Source: Streptomyces sp. NBC_01431 (GTDB taxonomy: Bacteria > Actinomycetota > Actinomycetes > Streptomycetales > Streptomycetaceae). From it: a DNA stretch of 64,000 nucleotides. The translations under genes and the position numbers were made by a program. The stretch covers positions 5,208,001 through 5,272,000 of the forward strand of contig NZ_CP109496.1 of assembly GCF_036231355.1 (NCBI RefSeq). Direction: 5' to 3'. Under the pieces are notes generated by a model, which did not search any database, was not told the origin of the DNA, and was given only the letters and a program-made list of their open reading frames with translations. Positions 34,161 to 43,800 of this stretch are shown here, piece after piece; positions within the stretch are counted from its first letter, which is position 1; each line of letters starts with the position of its first letter.

Positions 34161-34184
34161 GGCCGTCCCCCGGCGCCCCCGGGG

Positions 34185-35063
34185 TCATCCGCGGCGCGGG
34201 ACGCGGACGACGCCCTCCTGGATGACGGTGATCGCGAGGCGGCCGTCCTGCGTGTAGATGCGGGCCTGACCGAGCCCGCGCCCGCCGGACGCCGACGGCG
34301 ACTCCTGGTCGTACAGCAGCCATTCGTCGGCCCGGAACGGCCGGTGGAACCACATCGCGTGGTCGAGCGAGGCGCCCACCACGTCGCCGACCGCCCAGCC
34401 GCCGCGCCCGTGGGCCAGCAGCACCGAGTCGAGCAGCGTCATGTCGGAGACGTACGTTGCCAGGCACACGTGGAGGAGCGGGTCGTCCGCCAGCTTGCCG
34501 TTGGTGCGGAACCAGACCTGCGAGCGGGGCTCGCGCGGAGTGCCCACGCTGCCCCACGGCGGCGCGTCCACGTACCGCAGGTCGACGGCCGCGCGGGCCT
34601 CCAGCATGCGGTCCACCACGCCCTCGTCCAGGAAGGCGTCCGCGTAGCGCGGCAGCATCTCGGCGGCCGTCGGCAGCGACTCCGGGTCCGGCGCCGGCGG
34701 CATGTCGGCCTGGTGCTCCATGCCCTCCTCGTACGTCTGGAACGACGCGGAGAGGTGGAAGATCGGCTGCCCGTGCTGGATGGCGACGACGCGGCGGGTG
34801 GTGAACGAGGCGCCGTCGCGGATGCGGTCGACCGTGTAGACTATCGGCGCGGCCGGGTCGCCCATGCGCAGGAAGTACGCGTGCAGCGAGTGGGCCGTCC
34901 GGTCGGCGGGGACGGTGCGGCCCGCGGCGACGAGCGCCTGGGCGGCCACCTGACCGCCGAAGACGCGGGGGACGACCGCCGAGCGGGAGTGCCCCCGGAA
35001 GATGTCCTCCTCGATCCGCTCCAGGTCGAGCAGATCGAGGAGGCTCTCAAGTGCCTGATGCAT
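34185..35063 (-). CDS. tesB: Acyl-CoA thioesterase II
   Basis: This 292-residue double-hotdog enzyme hydrolyses acyl-CoAs. It has the family patterns FRGHSRSAVVPRVFGGQVAAQALVAA near the N-terminus and HSLHAYFLRMGDP. The catalytic D/T/Q set lies in the second hotdog (SLDHAMWFHRPF and GRGLGQARIYTQDG). The ATG at 35063 gives the standard length. It lies 33 bases after the next acyl-CoA dehydrogenase gene on the same strand, so the two probably form an operon for acyl-CoA turnover. Confidence 0.92.
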   Translation of the reverse strand: MHQALESLLDLLDLERIEEDIFRGHSRSAVVPRVFGGQVAAQALVAAGRTVPADRTAHSLHAYFLRMGDPAAPIVYTVDRIRDGASFTTRRVVAIQHGQPIFHLSASFQTYEEGMEHQADMPPAPDPESLPTAAEMLPRYADAFLDEGVVDRMLEARAAVDLRYVDAPPWGSVGTPREPRSQVWFRTNGKLADDPLLHVCLATYVSDMTLLDSVLLAHGRGGWAVGDVVGASLDHAMWFHRPFRADEWLLYDQESPSASGGRGLGQARIYTQDGRLAITVIQEGVVRVPRRG

Positions 35064-35096
35064 GAAGGTAGTTGTACAGGTCGGCGGTGACCGGCC

Positions 35097-36254
35097 CTAC
35101 AGTCCCATGTCCTTGGCGATGATCGACTTCATGATCTCGCTGGTGCCGCCGTAGATGCGGTTCACGCGGTTGTCGGCGTACAGCCGGGCGATCGGGTACT
35201 CGTTCATGAAGCCGTAGCCGCCGTGCAGCTGGAGGCAGCGGTCGATGACGCGGTGCGCGACCTCGGTGCAGAACAGCTTCGCGGAGGCGGCCTCGGCCGG
35301 GGTCAGCTCGCCGGCGTCCAGCGCCTCAAGGGCGCGGTCGGCGACCGCCTCGGCGGCGTCCACCTCGGCCTGGCAGGCGGCCAGTTCGAACTTGGTGTTC
35401 TGGAAGGAGGCGACCGTCTTGCCGAAGACGGTGCGGTCCTGCACGTACTCCTTGGCGAACCGGACGGCGGCCTTGGCCTGCGCGTAGGCGCCGAACGCGA
35501 TGCCCCAGCGCTCGGAGGCGAGGTTGTGGCCGAGGTAGTAGAAGCCCTTGTTCTCCTCGCCCAGGAGGTCCTCGACCGGAACCTTGACGTCGACGAACGC
35601 CAGCTCGGCGGTGTCCGAGGTCTTCAGGCCCAGCTTGTCGAGCTTGCGGCCCACCGAGTAGCCCTCGGCCTTGGTGTCCACGGCGAACAGCGAGATGCCG
35701 TGGCGGCGGTCCTCGGCGGTGGGCGCGGCGGTACGGGCGCAGACGATCACGCGGTCGGCGTGCACGCCGCCGGTGATGAAGGTCTTGGCGCCGTTGAGGA
35801 CGTAGTGCGAGCCGTCATCGGAGAGCTTGGCGGTGGTCTTCATGCCCGCGAGGTCGGAGCCGGTGCCCGGCTCGGTCATCGCAAGCGCCCACATCTCCTC
35901 GCCGGTGACGAACTTCGGCAGGAAGCGCTTCTTCTGCTCGTCGGAGGCGAGCATCTTTATGTAGGGAAGGCCGAGCAGCACGTGCACGCCGGAGCCGCCG
36001 AACTGGACGCCCGCGCGAGCCGTCTCCTCGTACATCACGGCCTCGAACTTGTACGAGTCGATGCCGGCGCCGCCGAACTCCTCGTCCACGCGGATGCCGA
36101 AGACGCCCAGGTCGGCCAGCTTGGAGTAGAACTCGCGCGGCACGATGCCCGCGGCGAACCACTCGTCGTAGACGGGGACGACCTCGGCCTCGATGAAGGC
36201 GCGCAGGGTCTCCCGGAACGCCTCGTGGTCCTCGTTGAAAACGGTACGGCGCAC
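35097..36254 (-). CDS. Acyl-CoA dehydrogenase (long-chain type)
   Basis: This 385-residue FAD enzyme shows the family motifs WALAMTEPGTGSDLAGMKT, FITGGVHAD and the C-terminal QLHGGYGFMNEYPIARLYAD..YGGTSEIMK, similar to FadE-like enzymes of fatty-acid oxidation. The start is GTG 36254, with AGGAGGG at the right distance. It is followed closely by tesB. It differs clearly from acdH at 26579, so the two probably act on different acyl-CoAs. The promoter region (36255-36317) is short and shared with the 5' side of the pucR end. Confidence 0.9.
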   Translation of the reverse strand: MRRTVFNEDHEAFRETLRAFIEAEVVPVYDEWFAAGIVPREFYSKLADLGVFGIRVDEEFGGAGIDSYKFEAVMYEETARAGVQFGGSGVHVLLGLPYIKMLASDEQKKRFLPKFVTGEEMWALAMTEPGTGSDLAGMKTTAKLSDDGSHYVLNGAKTFITGGVHADRVIVCARTAAPTAEDRRHGISLFAVDTKAEGYSVGRKLDKLGLKTSDTAELAFVDVKVPVEDLLGEENKGFYYLGHNLASERWGIAFGAYAQAKAAVRFAKEYVQDRTVFGKTVASFQNTKFELAACQAEVDAAEAVADRALEALDAGELTPAEAASAKLFCTEVAHRVIDRCLQLHGGYGFMNEYPIARLYADNRVNRIYGGTSEIMKSIIAKDMGL

Positions 36255-36317
36255 GGACGCCCTCCTCGACTGGCAGTTGGCTAAGCGCTTGCTCAGGTTG
36301 AATATCGAAGTTACCCG

Positions 36318-37928
36318 TCAGTCACTCGGCTGTCCAGAGTGAGCCTCAGCACTTCTGAGTGCCAGCCACAGTTCCGTGCGTACGTCCATGTCGTCGAGAT
36401 CGGCACCGAGCAGCGCCGCGCAGCGGCCGATCCGCTGCCGCACGGTGTTGCGGTGCACCCCGAGCGCGACGGCTGTACGGTCCCAACTGCCATGCAGCGA
36501 AAGCCAGTTGCGCAGGGTGGTACGCAGTGGGTCGCTGAGCGGGGCGAGCAGTTCACCGGCGTAGGCGGCGGCCTCCGCGGGGTCGAGCAGGGCCGTGAAC
36601 CCGGCCGGGCGGTGCCGGGCGAGCGGGGCCCGGGTCGCCTCCGCGCGGGCCAGGGCGCGGGCGGCCTGGCGGTCGGCGACCGCGAGCCCGTCGAGCGCGG
36701 CGGGGGCGCTGACGCCGAGGGTCCAGCCGGGGTGCGGGGTGACCTCGCGGTCGGCCGGAACGAGGGCCCGTACGGTCGGCCCGGCCGTGTCGATGAGCGG
36801 GGTTCCCAGGTCGGGCGGGGTGCCCGTGCCCCGGGCGTGCACGACCACCCAGGGCCCCGCCCCGAGCGGCGCTCCGGCCTCTTCGGGCGCGGCGCCGAGC
36901 ATCATCCGCACCAGCGCGGCCGAACGGGCGGCCTCGTCCGCGCCCTGCCGCTCCGCGGTGAGCAGGGTGAGGAGTACGGCCGCGACGCCGGCGATGGTGT
37001 GGTCGCCGGGGGCACGCTGCGGGGCGGCGAGGGCGAGGGCCAGGCGGCGGGGGCCGGTGAGGGCATAGGCGGTGAGGTGGGTGCCGTCGACGGTATCGGT
37101 GGCGGTGAGGGCGTGCGCCGCCGGTGATCCGGCTTGTTGCCGGGTGGGCGCAGGGCTCCGCTGCTCCTCGGGCATCTCCAGCCCCTCCCGCGTATGCGGA
37201 GCGGGGGTCTGGGGGCACAGCCCCCGGCCCGCCGGACGGTCCGGGGCCGACGAACCATCCGCCACAGGCTTCGGAGGCTTTCGGGAAGGGGCGGGGCGGG
37301 GAAGATCCGCCGAAGGCGCCACCACCCCCACCAGCCCCCGCAGCGCCGCCCACGCCGGGCCCGACGGCTCACGCCCCGCCGCGTACGGCACCGACCCCTC
37401 CGGCGTCACCAGCGACGCCCACCCTCCGAGCCGTCCCGCCAGCACCCGCAGCACCGCCCCCACCGGATCGGGGCGGGACGCCGCCGTGGCGAGGGCCCGC
37501 TGCGCCTCGCTCACCCGCCGCAGCTCGTCCTCGCGCGCCCGCGCCATGAGCAGCCACACCGCACGGGCCACCCCCGAGAACGTCGTGCGGGGCGGCACCT
37601 CAAGCAGCGGAAGCCCGTGCCGTTCGCACGCCGCGACCAGTGCGGACGGCACCTCCTCGTACACCGGTGCCACCCCGAAGCCCAGCGCCGCCGCCCCGGC
37701 CGCCACGACCCGGGACACGTAGCGCTCCGGGTCGCCGAGCTGGACGCCCGCCGTCATGAGGAGCTCCCCGCCGAGCAGATACGGGTAGGGGTCGGCCATC
37801 TCCGAGGTGTGCACCCAGCGGATCTCGGCGTCCGGCGGCCCGGCGATCCGGTGCAGCCCGAGCTCGGCGCGGGCGAGCAGCGCGCCGAGGGTGATGGGCG
37901 GTGTGGGCGGAGCGGTCGGGTCCGGCAT
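36318..37928 (-). CDS. PucR-family transcriptional regulator with repeat-derived linker
   Basis: This regulator of about 536 residues has an N-terminal PucR (purine catabolism-type) domain from ITLGALLARAELGLHRIAGP to about residue 125, a middle GGDEF-like/CdaR-like region, and a C-terminal helix-turn-helix (DRTAVALGVHRNTVRQRIGRCAALLG). It stands divergent to the guanidinobutyrase gene and should regulate it. ATG 37928 has GGATGGA upstream; ATG 37946 is an alternative. Residues about 206-262 are Pro/Gly/Arg-rich and encoded by intergenic-type repeat sequence, so this protein is longer than usual relatives. Confidence 0.85.
   Translation of the reverse strand: MPDPTAPPTPPITLGALLARAELGLHRIAGPPDAEIRWVHTSEMADPYPYLLGGELLMTAGVQLGDPERYVSRVVAAGAAALGFGVAPVYEEVPSALVAACERHGLPLLEVPPRTTFSGVARAVWLLMARAREDELRRVSEAQRALATAASRPDPVGAVLRVLAGRLGGWASLVTPEGSVPYAAGREPSGPAWAALRGLVGVVAPSADLPRPAPSRKPPKPVADGSSAPDRPAGRGLCPQTPAPHTREGLEMPEEQRSPAPTRQQAGSPAAHALTATDTVDGTHLTAYALTGPRRLALALAAPQRAPGDHTIAGVAAVLLTLLTAERQGADEAARSAALVRMMLGAAPEEAGAPLGAGPWVVVHARGTGTPPDLGTPLIDTAGPTVRALVPADREVTPHPGWTLGVSAPAALDGLAVADRQAARALARAEATRAPLARHRPAGFTALLDPAEAAAYAGELLAPLSDPLRTTLRNWLSLHGSWDRTAVALGVHRNTVRQRIGRCAALLGADLDDMDVRTELWLALRSAEAHSGQPSD
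37195..37300. repeat. Intergenic-type GC-rich repeat inside pucR
   Basis: GGGGGCACAGCCCCC (37211-37225) is the loop-and-stem of a common Streptomyces intergenic repeat. It is accompanied by CCGCCGGACGGTCCGG and by a GAAGGGGCGGGGCGGGGA stretch like that in the intergenic region at 46649-46697. All of it is open in the pucR frame. Confidence 0.6.
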
Positions 37929-37973
37929 GGTGGACGATCCATCCATCGGCAGCGTGATAAGTGGAGGAAACGT

Positions 37974-37985
37974 ACACTTCAGTGT
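37974..37985. promoter_or_regulatory. Inverted repeat in the pucR/guanidinobutyrase divergent region
   Basis: ACACTTCAGTGT has 5-bp arms and lies 46 bases before pucR and 141 before the hydrolase gene. It is a candidate operator by position only. Confidence 0.3.
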
Positions 37986-38125
37986 GGCTGACCGGCCACC
38001 TAAGGTCGTGCCGACCGGTGGTCGCGCAAGGGGTGGACAGCCCCGCGCGCAGCCGGACCGGGCCGGCCCCGACGTCCTGCCGGCCCGCGGTCGCCACAAC
38101 ACGCCGAAAACGAAGGGCACTTCAC

Positions 38126-39094
38126 ATGAGCAGCAACGAAACGCCGCGCGGTCCGATCGACTCGTCCCGCATCCCGCGGTACGCCGGACCCGCGACCTTC
38201 GCCCGGCTGCCCCGCCTCGACGAGGTCGGCACCGCCGATGTCGCCGTCGTCGGCGTGCCCTTCGACTCCGGGGTCTCCTACCGGCCCGGCGCCCGCTTCG
38301 GCGGCAACGCCATCCGCGAGGCCTCGCGCCTGCTGCGCCCGTACAACCCCGCCCAGGACGCCTCGCCCTTCGCGCTCGCCCAGGTCGCCGACGCCGGCGA
38401 CATCGCGGCCAACCCGTTCAACATCAACGAGGCCGTCGAGACGATCGAGGCCGCTGCCGATGACCTCCTGGGGACCGGCGCCCGGATGATGACGCTCGGC
38501 GGCGACCACACCATCGCGCTGCCGCTGCTCCGCTCGGTCGCCAAGAAGCACGGCCCGGTGGCCCTGCTCCACTTCGACGCGCACCTCGACACCTGGGACA
38601 CCTACTTCGGCGCCGAGTACACCCACGGCACCCCGTTCCGCCGCGCGGTCGAGGAGGGCATCCTCGACACCGAGGCGCTCTCCCACGTCGGCACCCGCGG
38701 CCCGCTGTACGGCAAGCAGGACCTGACCGACGACGAGAAGATGGGCTTCGGCATCGTCACCTCCGCCGACGTCTACCGGCGCGGCGCCGACGAGGTCGCC
38801 GACCAGCTCCGCCAGCGCATCGGCGACCGCCCGCTGTACATCTCCATCGACATCGACTGCCTCGACCCGGCCCACGCGCCCGGCACCGGCACCCCCGAGG
38901 CCGGCGGCATGACCTCGCGCGAACTCCTCGAAATCCTGCGGGGCCTGGCCTCCTGCAACCTGGTGTCCGCCGACGTCGTGGAGGTCGCCCCGGCCTACGA
39001 CCACGCCGAGATCACCAGCGTCGCCGCCTCGCACACCGCGTACGAGCTCACCACGATCATGTCCCGCCAGATCGCGGCGTCCCGGACCGCCTGA
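38126..39094 (+). CDS. Guanidinobutyrase/agmatinase (ureohydrolase)
   Basis: This 322-residue binuclear-manganese ureohydrolase releases urea from a guanidino compound. The metal ligands are visible in LGGDHTI (H128), HFDAHLDTWD (D151, H153, D155) and SIDIDCLDPAHAPGTGTPE. Agmatine and 4-guanidinobutyrate are the likely substrates. The adjacent TPP decarboxylase favours 4-guanidinobutyrate in the arginine transaminase route, in which AruI-like enzymes act just before. ATG 38126 is clear. The stop overlaps the next gene (TGATG), so they are translated together. The divergent PucR probably controls both. Confidence 0.88.
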   Translation: MSSNETPRGPIDSSRIPRYAGPATFARLPRLDEVGTADVAVVGVPFDSGVSYRPGARFGGNAIREASRLLRPYNPAQDASPFALAQVADAGDIAANPFNINEAVETIEAAADDLLGTGARMMTLGGDHTIALPLLRSVAKKHGPVALLHFDAHLDTWDTYFGAEYTHGTPFRRAVEEGILDTEALSHVGTRGPLYGKQDLTDDEKMGFGIVTSADVYRRGADEVADQLRQRIGDRPLYISIDIDCLDPAHAPGTGTPEAGGMTSRELLEILRGLASCNLVSADVVEVAPAYDHAEITSVAASHTAYELTTIMSRQIAASRTA

Positions 39095-40764
39095 TGACCC
39101 ACGACCACGACATCGTCCTGCGCCCCACCGCGGCGCAGACCGCGGCCGCGCTGAACCCTCCGCCCGGCCGCACCGGCGGTGACCTGGTCGTGGAGACGCT
39201 GGCCGGGCTCGGCGCGACCACCGTGTTCGGGCTGCCCGGCCAGCACGCGCTCGCCGTGTTCGACGCGCTGCGCCGCGCGGACCTGGCGTACGTCGGGCTG
39301 CGCATCGAGAACAACGCCGCGTTCGCGGCCGACGCGTACGGCCGGGTCACCGGCGAGGCCGCCCCGCTGCTGCTCTCGACCGGCCCCGGCGCGCTGACCG
39401 CGCTGGCCGCGCTCCAGGAGGCGGCGGCCGCCTCCTCCCCGGTCCTCGCGATCTCAAGTCAGGTGCCCACGGCGGGACTTGGCGGCGGACGCCATGGCCA
39501 TCTGCACGAGCTGCGCGACCAGCAGGCGTCCTTCCGCGACGTCGTGAAGTCCGTGCACACCGCGCGCAGCCAGTCCCAGATTCCCTCGGCGATCGCGGCG
39601 GCCTGGGAGTCTGCGCTGACCGCCCCGCACGGACCGGTCTGGGTGGAGATCCCGCAGGACGTCCTCGCCGCCGAGACGGCCCTGCCCGTCGTCACGGCCC
39701 TCGACGCCTACCCCGAGGACCTGCTGCCGCGCCCCGAACTGACCGCCGTGGCAGCCGAGTTGCTGGCGAACGCGGCCCGCCCGGTGATCATCGCCGGGGG
39801 CGGAGTCGTACGCGCCGACGCCTCGGGCAAGCTGCGCGCGCTCGCCGAGAAACTGGACGCGCCGGTCGTGACCACCTTCGGCGGCAAGGGCGCCTTCCCC
39901 TGGGAGCATCCGCTCTCGCTCCAGTCCTGGCTGGAGGACCGCCACACCACCGACTTCCTGGAGGACGCGGACGTCCTGCTCGTGGTCGGCTCCGGGCTCG
40001 GCGAGCTGTCGTCGAACTACCACACCTTCAGCCCGCGCGGCCGGATCATCCAGATCGAGGCCGACCTCGGCAAACTGGAGTCCAACCACCCGGCGCTCGG
40101 CATCCACGCGGACGCCCGCACCGCCCTCCAGGCCCTGCTCGAAACGGTCCCGGAGCGTACGGACACGACAGCGGCCGAGCGGGTACGGACCGTCCTGGCG
40201 AAGGTCCGCGCCCGTATCGACGGCCAGGACCTGCGCGCCGAGCAGGACATCCTGGCCGCCGTCCACGCGGCGCTCCCCGCCCACACCCCCAGCTTCTGGG
40301 ACATGACGATCCTCGCGTACTGGGCCTGGTCAGCCTGGCCCGGCGCCATGCACTCGGCGCAGGGCGCCGGGGGCCTGGGCTACGGCTTCCCGGCGGCGCT
40401 CGGCGCGGCCGTCGCCGACCCGAGCCGCCCGGTCCTCGCGGTCTCCGGCGACGGCGGAGCGATGTACTCCCTCGCGGAACTTGCCACCGCGAAGCAGTAC
40501 GGCCTGCCGGTCACCTGGCTGATCGTCGACGACGGCGGCTACGGCATCCTGCGCGAGTACATGACGGACGCCTACGGCGAGGCCACGGCCACCGAACTCA
40601 CCCGCCCCGACTTCGTCGCCCTCGCCGAATCCTTCGGCGTCCCGGCGACCCGGACGAGCCCGGACACCCTGACCTCCGACCTGTCCAAGGCACTGGCCAC
40701 CCCCGGCCCCTCGGTCGTCGTGCTGCCCGCCCTCCTGAAGATGTTCGCGCCGACGCACCTGTGA
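39094..40764 (+). CDS. Thiamine-diphosphate-dependent decarboxylase (acetolactate-synthase-like)
   Basis: This 556-residue TPP enzyme has three domains: an N-terminal PYR domain with the activating glutamate E72 (RIENNAAFAADAYGRVTGE), a central domain (ARPVIIAGGGVVRADASG) and a C-terminal PP domain with the TPP/Mg motif GDGGAMYSLAELATA..VDDGGYG from residue 452. It resembles AruI, the 2-ketoarginine decarboxylase of Pseudomonas, which is often mislabelled acetolactate synthase. Coupling to the ureohydrolase gene supports a ketoarginine or related 2-keto acid as substrate. No regulatory small subunit gene is present, which speaks against branched-chain biosynthesis. Confidence 0.82.
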   Translation: MTHDHDIVLRPTAAQTAAALNPPPGRTGGDLVVETLAGLGATTVFGLPGQHALAVFDALRRADLAYVGLRIENNAAFAADAYGRVTGEAAPLLLSTGPGALTALAALQEAAAASSPVLAISSQVPTAGLGGGRHGHLHELRDQQASFRDVVKSVHTARSQSQIPSAIAAAWESALTAPHGPVWVEIPQDVLAAETALPVVTALDAYPEDLLPRPELTAVAAELLANAARPVIIAGGGVVRADASGKLRALAEKLDAPVVTTFGGKGAFPWEHPLSLQSWLEDRHTTDFLEDADVLLVVGSGLGELSSNYHTFSPRGRIIQIEADLGKLESNHPALGIHADARTALQALLETVPERTDTTAAERVRTVLAKVRARIDGQDLRAEQDILAAVHAALPAHTPSFWDMTILAYWAWSAWPGAMHSAQGAGGLGYGFPAALGAAVADPSRPVLAVSGDGGAMYSLAELATAKQYGLPVTWLIVDDGGYGILREYMTDAYGEATATELTRPDFVALAESFGVPATRTSPDTLTSDLSKALATPGPSVVVLPALLKMFAPTHL

Positions 40765-40851
40765 CACGGGCCCCCATTGTTGCGCCGGGATGAAATCCGC
40801 AGGCCCGCGTGTTGGGCCTTGCGGTAGGGCTGCGACAAACGGGAGGCACCA

Positions 40852-43800
40852 GTGGCGTCGGCTGAGCGGGCTGCGGAGCAGGGGTGGGCACGCAGGCTCA
40901 CCGGGTACGCCTGGCGGTACCGGCGCAATGTGCTCCTCGCGCTGGGGTCGTCGCTCGGCGGCATGGCCGTCATGGCGCTCGTCCCGCTGGTCACCAAGGT
41001 GGTCATCGACGACGTCATCGGACGCCACACGCGCTCGCTCGCCGTCTGGACCGGGCTGCTCATAGCCGCCGCCGTCGTGGTGTACGGGCTCACCTACATC
41101 CGGCGGTACTACGGAGGGCGCCTGGCCCTCGACGTCCAGCACGACCTGCGCACCGAGATGTACCGCACGATCACCCGGCTCGACGGGCGCCGCCAGGACG
41201 AGCTGTCCACCGGCCAGGTCGTCGGGCGCGCTACCAGCGACCTCCAGCTGATCCAGGGCCTGCTCTTCATGCTGCCGATGACCATCGGCAACGTCCTGCT
41301 CTTCGTGATCTCACTCGTGATCATGGCCTGGCTCTCGCCGCTGCTCACCCTCGTCGCCCTCGCCGTCGCGCCCGCCCTCTGGTTCATCGCCAAGCGCAGC
41401 CGCACCCGCCTGTTCCCCGCCACCTGGTACGCCCAGGGCCAGGCCGCCGCCGTCGCCGGGGTCGTCGACGGCGCCGTGTCCGGGGTCCGGGTCGTCAAGG
41501 GCTTCGGCCAGGAGGACCAGGAGATCGGCAAGCTCCGCGAGGTCGGCCGCAGGCTCTTCGCCGGGCGCCTTCGCACCATCAAGCTGAACTCCCGCTACAC
41601 CCCGGCCCTCCAGGCCGTCCCCGCCCTCGGCCAAGTGGCCATGCTGGCGCTCGGCGGCTGGCTCGCCACCCGCGGCGAGATCACCCTGGGCACCTTCGTC
41701 GCCTTCTCCACCTACCTCGCCCAGCTCGTCGGCCCGGTCCGGATGCTCGCCATGGTGCTCACCGTCGGCCAGCAGGCCCGCGCCGGCGTCGAGCGCGTCC
41801 TGGAACTCATCGACACCGAGCCCTCCATCGAGGACGGCACCAAGGAGCTGCCGGCCGACGCCCCGGCGACGGTCGAGTTCGACGGCGTGAGCTTCGGGTA
41901 CGACGCGGAGCGGCCCGTCCTGGACGGGTTCTCGCTCGACATCCGGCCCGGCGAGACGGTCGCCGTGGTCGGCTCGTCCGGCTCCGGGAAATCCACCGTC
42001 TCGCTGCTCCTGCCGCGCTTCTACGACGTCTCGCGCGGCGCCGTCCTGGTCGGCGGCCACGACGTGCGCGAACTGACCCTCTCCTCGCTGCGGGCCGCCA
42101 TCGGACTCGTACCGGAGGACTCCTTCCTCTTCTCCGACACCGTCCGCGCCAACATCGCGTACGGAAAGCCGGACGCCACCCAGGAAGAGATCGAGAAGGC
42201 AGCGCGCTCCGCCCAGGCCGACGGGTTCATCGCCGAGCTGCCGCAGGGCTACGACACCACCGTCGGCGAACACGGGCTCACCCTGTCCGGCGGCCAGCGC
42301 CAGCGCATGGCGCTGGCCCGCGCGATCCTCACCGATCCCCGCCTGCTGGTCCTGGACGACGCGACGTCGGCCGTCGACGCCCGCGTCGAGCACGAGATCC
42401 ACGAGGCGCTGAAGTCGGTCATGGCGGGCCGCACCACCCTCCTCATCGCGCACCGCCGCTCCACTCTCGGCCTCGCCGACCGCATCGCCGTCCTCGACGG
42501 CGGCCGCCTCGCCGCGATCGGCACTCACGAGGAGCTCCAGCGCGACAGCGCCCTCTACCGCCGCCTGCTCACCGACCCCGACGAACTCGGCGGCGTCTCG
42601 CCCGGCCACACCCCGCTCGCCCCCGCCCTGGAGGACGACGACCACTGGGTACGGGACGAACTCGACGCCGAGTACGACGCCGAGCGCGGCATCACCCCGC
42701 CGCTGTGGGTGAGGGAGGAGAAGGCGGAGTCCGCCGCCCCCGGTGGCATGCCCGCCACTCCCGAACTGCTGGCCCAGGTCGAGGCGTTGCCGCCCGCCAC
42801 CGACACCCCCGGCATAGACGAGGCGAAGGCCGTCCAGGCCGAGGACTCCTACGGTCTGCGCCGACTCCTGCGAGGCTTCGGCCTTCCCCTCCTTGTCAGC
42901 CTCCTCCTCGTCGCCATCGACGCCGGGATGTCGCTGATCCTGCCGGTCCTCATCAGGCACGGCATCGACCAGGGCGTCACCCGGCTCGCGCTCGGAGCGG
43001 TCTGGGCCGCCGCGGGGCTCGCGCTGGTCAGTGTCGCCGTCCAGTGGCTCGCCCAGACCGGCGAGACCCGGATGACCGGCCGCACCGGCGAACGCGTCCT
43101 CTACACCCTGCGCCTGAAGATCTTCTCCCAGCTCCAGCGGCTCGGACTCGACTACTACGAGCGGGAGTTGACGGGCCGGATCATGACCCGGATGACGACG
43201 GACGTGGACGCGCTGTCCACGTTCCTCCAGACCGGACTGGTCACCGCCTTCGTCTCCGTCGTCACCTTCTTCGGCATCATGGTGGCGCTCCTCGTCATCG
43301 ACGTCGAGCTCGCCCTCGTCGTCTTCGCGACGCTGCCGTTGCTGATCGTCGGCACCTACTTCTTCCGCAAGAAGAGCGTGCAGGCCTACGAACTCGCCCG
43401 CGAGCGGGTCAGCGTCGTCAACGCCGACCTCCAGGAGTCGGTGTCCGGCCTTCGCATCGTGCAGGCCTTCCGCCGCGAGCACGACGGGGCCGAACGGTTC
43501 GCCGGACGCAGCGACCACTACCGGCAGGCCCGGGTGCGCGGCCAGTGGCTGATATCGGTCTACTTCCCGTTCGTGCAACTGCTCTCGTCGGTGGCCGCGG
43601 CGTCCGTACTGATCGTGGGCGCGGGCCGGGTCGACAACGGCACGCTCACCACCGGCGCCCTCGTCGCCTACCTGCTGTACATCGACCTGTTCTTCGCCCC
43701 CGTACAGCAGCTCTCCCAGGTCTTCGACGGCTACCAGCAGGCGGCCGTCTCGCTCAAGCGGATCCAGGAGCTGCTCCAGGAGAAGACTTCCACGGCCGCC

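Noticed and set aside
36283..36290. AAGCGCTT palindrome upstream of the long-chain acyl-CoA dehydrogenase gene
   Set aside because: Only 8 bp are symmetric, which is expected by chance at this length; no neighbouring regulator of the right family is present (PucR lies on its other side).
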